Shown: positions 16,565 through 23,543 of the stretch, one piece after another
How the letters are laid out: each line of letters starts with the position of its first letter
How positions within the stretch are numbered: position 1 is the stretch's first letter
NCBI GenBank assembly: GCA_003166475.1
Contig: PMVV01000200.1
Coordinates: forward strand, 1-32,540
DNA: 32,540 nt
Reading direction: 5' to 3'
Source: Bryobacterales bacterium
GTDB lineage: Bacteria > Acidobacteriota > Terriglobia > Bryobacterales > Bryobacteraceae
Position numbers and translations under genes: made by a program
Notes under the pieces: model-generated
What the model was told of the DNA's origin: nothing
What the model saw: the letters and a program-made list of their open reading frames with translations, nothing else
The model's database searches: none

Positions 16565-17847
16565 GTCCGGAAACGCCGCCGCAGGTGCAGACGCTGGCGT
16601 GTCCCCACTGCGGCGCGCCACTCACCGTCCGCTCCATGGGGCGCGCTGTCACCATCGTGTGCGGTCATTGCCATTCCATCCTGGATGCCAAGGACCCGCA
16701 ACTCAAAATCCTGCAACGCTTCGAGGCTGCCACCGGCGGCGAATCTCCGGCGATCCCGCTGGGCAGCCGCGGCAAGTGGCGCGGTGCGCTTTATGAGGCG
16801 ATCGGTTTCCAGGTGCGCTCCATGGAAGCCGACGGCCTCACTTATAGCTGGCGCGAATATCTCCTCTTCAACCCGTACAAAGGATTTCGTTACCTCACCG
16901 AGTACAACGGCCATTGGAACGACTGCAGCGTGACCACCGCCTTGCCCGAGGCCGACGGAATCGGGGCCAGGTACCTCGGCAAGAAGTACAAGCACTTCCA
17001 GACCTGCACCGCCCATACCACCTTCGTGCTCGGCGAATTCCCCTGGCAGGTGCGGGTGGACGATGCCGTCGCAGTCACCGACTACGTCGCTCCGCCCTAC
17101 GTGCTTTCCTCGGAAATGGCGGGCAGCGAGACTACCTGGACACTCGGAGAATACGTACACGGCGCGGACATCTGGAAAGCATTCGGACTGCCGGGTATTG
17201 CGCCCACGCCAATGGGCGTTTACGAGAATCAACCTTCCGCGTTGAAGGCCTCCGCCGGCCAGACCTGGTTCGCCTGCGCAGGTCTCGCAACGGCAATCTT
17301 CGTGATTTTCACCTTGAACCAGCTCTTTTCGCAACAGGAGCAAGTGTTCCGCGAGGCCTACAGCTTTTCGCCATCGAGCACCGAAGCGTCTTTTGTCACT
17401 CCGGAATTCGAACTCAAAGGGCGCACTTCCTCGGTCGAAGTCCGGACCGACGCGGATGTATCCAACCAGTGGATCTATCTGAACTACGCCCTGATCGACG
17501 CAGACACCGGGCAGGCGTACGATTTCGGGCGCGAAGTGACCTATTATACCGGCGTCGATTCGGACGGCCACTGGCAGGAAGGCAGCCAGCACGATCGGGT
17601 CACACTGCCGTCCATACCGCCCGGCCGCTACTACCTGCGCGTCGAGCCGGAATCGGACGCCAGCCTGGGAACTATCGCCTACACCGTGACGGTGACGCGC
17701 GATGTGCCCGTGCTGGGAGTATATTTCTTGGCGTTGGCCGCTATCTTACTCCCCGCCTTATTGATTTCCTGGCGCACTTACAATTTCGAACAAATGCGCT
17801 GGGCGCAAAGCGACCATCCCATGAAGTCTGTCGGAGGCGGCGAATGA
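16561..17847 (+). CDS. Membrane-anchored zinc-ribbon DUF4178 protein with extracytoplasmic beta domain
   Basis: The start is ATG 16561, overlapping the previous stop as ATGA with GAGGGG upstream. The 428-residue product begins with a zinc ribbon (Cys14, Cys17, Cys34, Cys37). A DUF4178 core follows with GKWRGALYEAIGFQVRSM, then YSWREYLLFNPYKGFRYLTE. A membrane helix at about 230-250 leads to a roughly 130-residue beta-sandwich-like domain (SNQWIYLNYALIDADTG, VTYYTGVDSDGHWQEGS, PPGRYYLRVEPES). A final helix lies at about 385-408. The topology suggests a cytosolic zinc-ribbon sensor linked through the membrane to an exported domain. Its function is unknown. It is probably the membrane scaffold of the operon product. 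Confidence 0.85.
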   Translation: MSPETPPQVQTLACPHCGAPLTVRSMGRAVTIVCGHCHSILDAKDPQLKILQRFEAATGGESPAIPLGSRGKWRGALYEAIGFQVRSMEADGLTYSWREYLLFNPYKGFRYLTEYNGHWNDCSVTTALPEADGIGARYLGKKYKHFQTCTAHTTFVLGEFPWQVRVDDAVAVTDYVAPPYVLSSEMAGSETTWTLGEYVHGADIWKAFGLPGIAPTPMGVYENQPSALKASAGQTWFACAGLATAIFVIFTLNQLFSQQEQVFREAYSFSPSSTEASFVTPEFELKGRTSSVEVRTDADVSNQWIYLNYALIDADTGQAYDFGREVTYYTGVDSDGHWQEGSQHDRVTLPSIPPGRYYLRVEPESDASLGTIAYTVTVTRDVPVLGVYFLALAAILLPALLISWRTYNFEQMRWAQSDHPMKSVGGGE

Positions 17848-18032
17848 TCTGGAACCGGCTGTATCTGATTTACGGAATCGCGGTGGTGTTGCTCCTCGGA
17901 GCCGGCGCCTACCGCGGCTGGAGCTTTACATCGGTCAACGAAGTCAAGAACGTGCCGGGGTCCATTCGGGACAATCCCGGCTCCTATCGCGCGATCTACA
18001 GCAGCTATCACCATTACACAGGAGGTAAGTGA
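17844..18032 (+). CDS. 62-residue single-pass membrane protein of the DUF4178/DUF350 operon
   Basis: MIWNRLYLIYGIAVVLLLGA opens a helix spanning about residues 6-24. A tail follows ending VPGSIRDNPGSYRAIYSSYH and then HYTGGK. The start overlaps the previous stop as ATGA. The Pro-rich PGSIRDNPGSYR stretch and terminal GGK look like a conserved interaction tail, and from memory similar short proteins occur in other DUF4178 operons. The function is unknown. Position and coupling suggest a small subunit of the membrane complex. The last codons hold the GGAGGT that serves as ribosome binding site for the DUF350 gene. Confidence 0.75.
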   Translation: MIWNRLYLIYGIAVVLLLGAGAYRGWSFTSVNEVKNVPGSIRDNPGSYRAIYSSYHHYTGGK

Positions 18033-18033
18033 A

Positions 18034-18246
18034 ATGCCTATCGTGACGTTCCCTAATATTGTCAACGCGCTGGTGTTTGCTATGGTTGGCATCCTGATCT
18101 TCGTGGTTGCCTTTTTCGTCCTGGACAAACTCACCCCTTACCATCTCTGGAACGAAATCGTTCACCAGCACAACACCGCCCTGGCGATCCTGATCGGCGC
18201 GCTCTCCCTGGGTCTCTGCCTGATCATCGCCGCGGCCATTCACTAA
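18034..18246 (+). CDS. DUF350-like small membrane protein
   Basis: A 70-residue protein with two membrane helices, about 10-30 and 47-69. It has the DUF350-type centre LDKLTPYHLWNEIVHQHNTA and the second helix LAILIGALSLGLCLIIAAAI. GGAGGT ends seven bases before the ATG, the best ribosome binding site in the operon. DUF350 proteins are short multi-pass proteins whose genes accompany PspA, DUF4178 and polyamine-type enzymes, but their activity is unknown. This gene lies between the sensor-like genes and the SpeE-like enzyme, separated from the latter by a hairpin repeat. Confidence 0.85.
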   Translation: MPIVTFPNIVNALVFAMVGILIFVVAFFVLDKLTPYHLWNEIVHQHNTALAILIGALSLGLCLIIAAAIH

Positions 18247-18254
18247 GAGACCTT

Positions 18255-18296
18255 GTGGGGCAGGCTCTCAGCCTGCGGCGGCCTCTCAGGCCGCCC
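18255..18296 (+). repeat. REP-like hairpin element, copy B (inside the SpeD-DUF350-SpeE operon)
   Basis: GTGGGGCAGGCTCTCAGCCT and the following CGGCCT-CTC-AGGCCG hairpin are identical to copy A over 42 bp; the right outer arm is broken. It lies 8 bp upstream of the SpeE-like start codon, so it occupies the place of the leader and could attenuate transcription or block ribosome entry. Confidence 0.9.
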
Positions 18297-18304
18297 GGCT
18301 GCCT

Positions 18305-19801
18305 ATGGCGTTAGTCCTCTTCATATCCGTCTTCTTGATCTCCGCCTGCGGGCTGATTTACGAACTCGTCGCGGGGACCCTGGCCAGTTACCTGGTCGGC
18401 GACAGCGTCTTCCAATTCTCCACCATCATCGGCTGCTACCTCTTCTCCATGGGAATCGGCAGCGCCCTGTCGCGCTACATTCATCGCGGCCTCGTCCATC
18501 GCTTCATCTGGATCGAGCTGATGATCGGCCTGATCGGAGGCTTCTCCTCGGCCCTCCTGTTTCTAGCCTTCGCCTACACGCAGGCCTTCGCCTTCCTGAT
18601 GTATTTCATAGTCACGGTGATCGGCATTCTGGTAGGCCTGGAAATTCCGCTGCTGATGCGCATCGTGCATGGCCACTTCGATTTCCGCGACGCCGTGGCG
18701 CACGTGCTCACCTTCGACTACATCGGCGCGCTGGCCGCCTCGCTGCTATTTCCCATCGTCCTGGTGCCGCACCTGGGCCTGGTGCGCTCCGCCATGCTGT
18801 TCGGCATCGTCAACGCGGGCGTGGCGCTGTGGAGCACCTATCTGTTCGCTGCCCAGTTGGGAGCCCGCCGCTTGCTGCGCGGCGTGTCGGCGATCGTGCT
18901 CGCGATTCTGCTCGGCGGCCTGCTGGAAGCCAAACGCATTACCGCCTTCGCCGAAGATAACATCTACGCCGACGAAATCATCTTCGCCCGCGATACGCGC
19001 TACCAGCACATCGTGCTGACGCGCTTCAAGGACGATCTGCGGCTCTTCCTCAACAGTCACCTGCAGTTCAGCTCACGCGACGAATATCGCTATCACGAAT
19101 CGCTGGTGCATCCCGGCCTTTCCGCGATTCCCGCGCCGCGGCGCGTTCTGGTGCTGGGCGGCGGCGACGGGCTGGCGTTGCGCGAAATCCTCAAGTATCC
19201 CCAAATCGAAAGCGCCACGCTCGTGGATCTCGATCCGGAAATGCCCCGCCTGTTCTCCTCGAACCCCATGCTGACCGCGCTCAACCAGCGCAGCTTCCTC
19301 TCGTCCAAGGTACACGTGATCCACGCCGATGCTTTTCCGTGGATCGATTCCGACCAAAGCAGTTTCGACTTCATCGTGGTGGACTTTCCCGACCCCACCA
19401 ACTATGCGCTGGGCAAACTCTATACGACAGCTTTTTATCGCGCCGCTGCCCGTCACCTGAGCACGCAGGGTCTCATGGTGGTGCAAAGCACGTCGCCCAT
19501 GTTTGCCCGCGATTCCTACTGGTGCATCGATACCACGCTCCGTCAGGCCGGGCTGAAAACGTCTCCATACCACGTCTACGTTCCGTCGTTTGGGGAATGG
19601 GGATTCATTCTCGCGTCTCACAGGGACTACAGCATGCCCAAAAGCCTGCCGCCGGGACTGCGCTTCCTGAGCGTGGCGACGCTGCCGGCCCTGTTCCAGT
19701 TCCCGCCCGATATGGCGCCCATCCCCATGCCGCCCAATACGCTGAACGACCAGGCGCTGGTGCGCGCCTACGATAAGGATTGGAAGGATATCAGCCATTG
19801 A
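18305..19801 (+). CDS. speE: Membrane-anchored spermidine-synthase-like aminopropyltransferase
   Basis: A 498-residue protein. Residues 1-210 hold about seven membrane helices, and 225-460 form a spermidine synthase fold. Gln234 (RYQHIVLT), LQFSSRDEYRYHESLVHP (253-270), GGGDG (285-289), VDLDPEM (307-313) and Asp360/Asp363 in VVDFPDPTNYALGKLY match the decarboxylated-AdoMet and amine binding motifs. The canonical reaction moves an aminopropyl group from decarboxylated AdoMet to an amine. Here the catalytic domain is tethered to the membrane, so the acceptor could be a membrane or cell-surface amine. No Shine-Dalgarno sequence precedes the ATG, and a repeat ends 8 bp upstream. The stop overlaps the next start as TTGA. 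Confidence 0.87.
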   Translation: MALVLFISVFLISACGLIYELVAGTLASYLVGDSVFQFSTIIGCYLFSMGIGSALSRYIHRGLVHRFIWIELMIGLIGGFSSALLFLAFAYTQAFAFLMYFIVTVIGILVGLEIPLLMRIVHGHFDFRDAVAHVLTFDYIGALAASLLFPIVLVPHLGLVRSAMLFGIVNAGVALWSTYLFAAQLGARRLLRGVSAIVLAILLGGLLEAKRITAFAEDNIYADEIIFARDTRYQHIVLTRFKDDLRLFLNSHLQFSSRDEYRYHESLVHPGLSAIPAPRRVLVLGGGDGLALREILKYPQIESATLVDLDPEMPRLFSSNPMLTALNQRSFLSSKVHVIHADAFPWIDSDQSSFDFIVVDFPDPTNYALGKLYTTAFYRAAARHLSTQGLMVVQSTSPMFARDSYWCIDTTLRQAGLKTSPYHVYVPSFGEWGFILASHRDYSMPKSLPPGLRFLSVATLPALFQFPPDMAPIPMPPNTLNDQALVRAYDKDWKDISH

Positions 19802-21309
19802 CGGCGACGCGTCGCCAGTTCGTCGCCAGCGCCTCGGCGGCTCTGGCCGGCATGACCGCCAAAGGCGAACGCCCGCTGGCAGGGTCGTTTGTGAATGACG
19901 CATTCGCCGCCGGCCATCGCATCCGCGACCGTGCGCCCATCTCCCCCGCGCCGCGCGAGGTTCGCATCCCAATGGTGATCGTAGGCGGCGGCATCGCCGG
20001 GCTGAGCGCCGCGTGGCGGTTGCAGAAGCGCGGCTTTCGCGATTTCGTTCTCCTGGAAATGAACGATCAGGCCGGCGGCAACGCGCGCTCGGGCGAGAAC
20101 GATGTCAGCCGCTATCCCTGGGCCGCGCATTATGTACCCGTGCCCGGACCGCAAGCCCTCTACGTCCGCGAACTCTTCGAGGAGTTGGGTGTGTTGCGCG
20201 ACGGCGTCTGGAACGAGCGCGTCCTGTGCTTCAGTCCGCAGGAGCGGCTGTTCCTGTATGGCAAATGGCAGGAAGGCATCGAGCCGGCCATCGGGCTCAG
20301 CCGCAAGGATCGCGAGCAATTCCAACGCCTGGAGGATTTGTTCGCCGCCTCTCGCTCGAGCGGCGGCTTCAGCATCCCCATGGAACTCGGCCTCGGCCGC
20401 GGTCCGCGGGATCTGGACACTCTGTCTTTCGCCGATTGGCTGCGTCAACACCGCATCGACTCGCCGCTGGTCCTGTGGTACATGAACTATTGCTGCCGCG
20501 ACGATTACGGCGCGTTAGCCGCCGATACGTCCGCATGGGCCGGTGTGCACTACTTCGGCTCGCGCGCGCCGGAGGAAAAGGGTCCGCTCACCTGGCCGGA
20601 GGGCAACGGCTGGATCACCCGGCAGTTATTGCAGCGCGTGGGATCGTTTGTGCGCACCGGCCAACTGGTGCGGCGTATCCAGCGCCAGGGTGCCCGTTAT
20701 CTGGTGCTGACCGATAGCGTCCGTTACGTAACGGACGCGGTCATCTATGCGGCGCCTACATTTCTCGCGCCCTACTTGATCGAAGGCTTCGGCCGCCTCG
20801 AAAAGTTCGAATACTCGCCCTGGCTGACGGCGAACCTGACCGTCGACCGGCCGCCGCGCGGCGCGGGAACGCTGGAACGCGCCTGGGACAACGTGGTGGC
20901 GCACTCGCCCACGCTGGGCTATGTGGACGCCACCCACCAGACGCTGCGCTCGCAAGTGGATCGCACCGTGTGGACGTTCTACTGGGCGCTGGCCGAGGGA
21001 TCGCCGGCCGCCAATCGCGCGCTATTGCTCCAAAAGGATTGGCGGTATTGGAGCGAAGCCATCCTGCGCGACCTGGAGCGTGTCCATCCCGATATCCGCG
21101 GTTGCGTATCGCGCATCGATATCATGCGCATGGGACACGCCATGGCCCGGCCGGTGGTGGGATCCATCTTCGATCCGCGGCGGCGGAACTTGGCACGGCG
21201 TCAGGGGCGGCTGCTCTTCGCCAACTCCGACGTAAGCGGGTTTTCGATTTTCGAAGAAGCCCAATTCCGAGGTGTACAAGCAGCGGAGACCATCCTGCAT
21301 CGTCTTTAG
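19798..21309 (+). CDS. Tat-exported FAD-dependent amine oxidase-like protein
   Basis: I take the TTG at 19798 as start because it overlaps the speE stop (TTGA) and has AAGGAT upstream; a TTG at 19780 is also in frame. The 503-residue protein opens MTATRRQFVASASAALAG, a twin-arginine signal (RRQFV). The FAD Rossmann motif VIVGGGIAGLSAAWRLQKRG is at 60-79, with Glu87 for the ribose, then a GGNARSG element and a C-terminal FANSDVSGFSIFEEA segment that would contact FAD. This is the flavin amine/polyamine oxidase superfamily. A folded flavoprotein in the periplasm would oxidise an exported or surface-bound amine and release peroxide. The link to the SpeE-like enzyme by overlap is direct. Substrate is inferred only. 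Confidence 0.82.
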   Translation: MTATRRQFVASASAALAGMTAKGERPLAGSFVNDAFAAGHRIRDRAPISPAPREVRIPMVIVGGGIAGLSAAWRLQKRGFRDFVLLEMNDQAGGNARSGENDVSRYPWAAHYVPVPGPQALYVRELFEELGVLRDGVWNERVLCFSPQERLFLYGKWQEGIEPAIGLSRKDREQFQRLEDLFAASRSSGGFSIPMELGLGRGPRDLDTLSFADWLRQHRIDSPLVLWYMNYCCRDDYGALAADTSAWAGVHYFGSRAPEEKGPLTWPEGNGWITRQLLQRVGSFVRTGQLVRRIQRQGARYLVLTDSVRYVTDAVIYAAPTFLAPYLIEGFGRLEKFEYSPWLTANLTVDRPPRGAGTLERAWDNVVAHSPTLGYVDATHQTLRSQVDRTVWTFYWALAEGSPAANRALLLQKDWRYWSEAILRDLERVHPDIRGCVSRIDIMRMGHAMARPVVGSIFDPRRRNLARRQGRLLFANSDVSGFSIFEEAQFRGVQAAETILHRL

Positions 21310-21366
21310 TGGGGCAGGCTCTCAGCCGGGGTGCCCTCTGGGCCGGGCCTCTCAGGCCGCTCCCCT
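21308..21366 (+). repeat. REP-like hairpin element, copy C (expanded, three hairpins)
   Basis: It starts AGTGGGGCAGGCTCTCAGCC like copy A and ends CTCTCAGGCCGCTCCCCT. An extra hairpin GCCC-TCT-GGGC is inserted between the usual two. It begins inside the stop codon of the amine oxidase gene and ends 36 bp before the kinase start. Confidence 0.85.
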
Positions 21367-21402
21367 CCCCCGCAAATTCCAGCTATCATTGAAATCAACC
21401 CA

Positions 21403-22728
21403 ATGAACCTCCAAATCGGCCAAACCATCGGCGACTACGAGATCCTCGGCGAACTGGGCGCCGGCGGAATGGGCAAGGTGTTTCGCGTGCGAAACGTCAT
21501 CTCGGACCGCCTCGACGCCATGAAAGTTCTGCGCCCCGATCTGGTGGCCGACGCCGGCATGGGCGACCGCTTCCTGCGCGAAATCAAAGTCCACGCCAGC
21601 ATGGTTCACCCCAATATCGCCGGCCTGCATACGGCCCTGCGCCACGGCGATTCGTATCTCATGGTCATGGAACTCGTCGAAGGGCGCAGCCTCGCCGCAG
21701 CCATACAAGGCGGCCCGCTCGATCCCGCCGCGGGTGTCGACGCCATCCTCCAGGTGCTGGCGGCGCTCGCCTACGCGCATCGCCACGGCGTCATCCATCG
21801 CGACATCAAGCCCGCCAACATCATCGTGAGGAACGACGGCGTGGTGAAGGTCACCGACTTCGGCATCGCCCGCTCCAGCGCGGTGCCGCGCCTCACCGCC
21901 ACCGGTTCGCTGCTCGGCTCGCTCTACTACATGTCGCCGGAGCAGATCCAGGCCCTGCCTGTGGATCGGCGCTCGGATCTATACTCGGTGGGGGTCACGC
22001 TGTACGAAGTGCTTACCGGCCGCCGGCCGTTTGAAGGCGCGAATGAATACGAAATCATGAGGGGCCACCTGGAATCCACGCCCGTCCCTCCCGAACAACT
22101 CGCCGCCCGAATCGCGCCGGAGCTTTCCCGCGCGATCCTCCGCGCCTTGGCGAAAGATCCCGCGCAGCGCTTTCAAACCGCCGACGAGTTTCGCGCTGCG
22201 CTGGGTCCGGCGGGTCCCAGGCCGGCCGCCATTACGCAGACGCTGCGGACCCACCTGCCGCCGCCCGCGCCCCAGCCTGCCGCAACCGAGGACGATCTCA
22301 CCGCCATTCAGGCCAAGCTGCTTCAATACCTTGGACCTATCGCGCCGCGGCTCGTGGCGCAAGCGGCCTCGCGGACCGCCTCGCGAGCCGCGTTGGTCCG
22401 CGATTTGGCGGGACACATTCCCGATCTGCGAGAACGGGAGGTCTTCCTCAAAGCGTGTCAAGCCCACTCGGCGCAATCGGAGTCCGGCCCGCGCCCGTCG
22501 CCCCTTACGCCGGTTCCGGTCGAGACACCCCAGCCCGTAACCTGGGATCCCCATTACCTCGAAAAAGTAAAGCAATCGCTGGCGCAGCACATCGGCCCGG
22601 TGGCGGGCGTCCTGGTGGACCGCACCTGTAAGCGGGTCGCTTCGCGCCAGCAGCTCTACGATGTGCTGGTGACCCACATCCCGTCCGAGAAGGACCGGGC
22701 CAAGTTCCTGCAGTCCGTGCCGCGGTAA
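21403..22728 (+). CDS. Eukaryotic-type Ser/Thr kinase with two C-terminal adaptor domains
   Basis: The start is the ATG at 21403; the open frame to 21331 is only read-through of a repeat. Of 441 residues, 12-275 are a complete Hanks-type kinase: glycine loop GAGGMGKV (19-26), Lys41 (AMKVL), Glu60, HRDIKPANI (132-140), DFG (152-154) and SPE (178-180). No membrane helix follows. Instead there are two related units of about 60 residues, 295-355 (LLQYLGPIAPRLVAQAASRT) and 381-441 (SLAQHIGPVAGVLVDRTCKR). They resemble the GPIA-type domain of unknown function seen at the C-terminus of other bacterial kinases (DUF8082-like, from memory). The second unit is nearly identical to the end of the TIR protein downstream. 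A cytosolic signalling kinase is inferred; its trigger is unknown. Confidence 0.88.
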   Translation: MNLQIGQTIGDYEILGELGAGGMGKVFRVRNVISDRLDAMKVLRPDLVADAGMGDRFLREIKVHASMVHPNIAGLHTALRHGDSYLMVMELVEGRSLAAAIQGGPLDPAAGVDAILQVLAALAYAHRHGVIHRDIKPANIIVRNDGVVKVTDFGIARSSAVPRLTATGSLLGSLYYMSPEQIQALPVDRRSDLYSVGVTLYEVLTGRRPFEGANEYEIMRGHLESTPVPPEQLAARIAPELSRAILRALAKDPAQRFQTADEFRAALGPAGPRPAAITQTLRTHLPPPAPQPAATEDDLTAIQAKLLQYLGPIAPRLVAQAASRTASRAALVRDLAGHIPDLREREVFLKACQAHSAQSESGPRPSPLTPVPVETPQPVTWDPHYLEKVKQSLAQHIGPVAGVLVDRTCKRVASRQQLYDVLVTHIPSEKDRAKFLQSVPR

Positions 22729-22744
22729 AGCTGTATAATCTGAG

Positions 22745-22803
22745 CGGCTGTTACCGAGCCGCGACCGTCAGGAAGCGGTTTCCCCAAAAACGGCTAAGCA
22801 CCC
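22745..22803 (+). repeat. Dispersed repeat with the GAGCCGCGACCGTC core, copy 2
   Basis: TTACCGAGCCGCGACCGTCA and the following GGAAGCGGTTT and ACGGCTAAGCACCC match the copy at 10585-10653 but lack its internal insertion. CGGCT-GTTACCG-AGCCG can form a hairpin at 22745-22761. It separates the kinase and TIR genes. Confidence 0.75.
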
Positions 22804-22879
22804 AATCGGAGCCGGAGGGCCAAATTGAAGGCCCACAACTGCTACTATCGATCTTAGCCTGAGTAAGAGGCGCGTTCGA

Positions 22880-23521
22880 TTGAGTAACGTATTCATCAGT
22901 TACGCAAAGAAAGACGAGGAAGTGGCGAGAGTCCTGTCCGACTCTCTCCAGCGCGCCGGGTTCTCCGTTTGGTGGGACCGTTACATCCCTCCCGGTCAGA
23001 CTTGGGACAACGTCATTGGCAGCTCGCTCGAAGCCGCCGACTGTGTGCTGGTCCTGTGGTCCAGCAACTCGGTCGCATCGCGCTGGGTGCGCGAAGAGGC
23101 CGACCGCGGCGCCCGGCGGGGCTGCTTGATCCCAGTGCTCATAGAAAAGGTTGAGCCGCCGTTCGGCTTCGGGCGGATTGAGTCCGCCGACCTCTGTACC
23201 TGGCACGGCGATGAGCATGACCCTGAGTTCACCAACCTGCGCACTGCTGTGTCGGATCTGGTCCGGGCCGCTGGCGGCGAACAGGCGTCGCCCCCGATGC
23301 GCGTCAGCCCGGCGGACACTCATCAGCCTGTGATCTGGGATCCCGATTACCTAGAAAAGGTGACACAGTCGCTGGCACGCCACCTTGGCCCGATTGCGGG
23401 CGTCCTGGTGGACCGCACCTCCAAGCGGGTCGCCTCGCGCCAGCAGCTCTACGATGCCCTGGTGACCCACATCGCCTCGGAAAAGGACCGCGTGAAGTTC
23501 CTGCAATCCGTGCCCAAGTAA
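22880..23521 (+). CDS. TIR-domain protein sharing the kinase C-terminal adaptor domain
   Basis: The 213-residue protein starts at TTG 22880 (AGAGG about 10 bases upstream). Residues 2-130 are a TIR domain of the bacterial TIR_2 type: NVFISYAKKDEEVARVLSDS, AGFSVWWDR, and SNSVASRWVREEADRGARRG, with Glu73 in the place of the NADase catalytic glutamate. A linker of about 20 residues leads to 153-213, which match kinase residues 381-441 at 51 of 61 positions. TIR proteins of this type usually hydrolyse NAD or make cyclic ADP-ribose variants in defence or cell-death systems. The shared domain suggests docking onto the kinase or a common partner. A 151-bp gap with a repeat lies between the genes, so co-transcription is possible but not shown. 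Confidence 0.88.
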   Translation: MSNVFISYAKKDEEVARVLSDSLQRAGFSVWWDRYIPPGQTWDNVIGSSLEAADCVLVLWSSNSVASRWVREEADRGARRGCLIPVLIEKVEPPFGFGRIESADLCTWHGDEHDPEFTNLRTAVSDLVRAAGGEQASPPMRVSPADTHQPVIWDPDYLEKVTQSLARHLGPIAGVLVDRTSKRVASRQQLYDALVTHIASEKDRVKFLQSVPK

Positions 23522-23543
23522 AGTTCCCCGGCGCGGGAACCGA

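Noticed and set aside
21331-22728. Longer kinase start in the repeat
   Set aside because: The extra 24 residues translate repeat copy C and low-complexity sequence; the kinase domain begins normally after ATG 21403.
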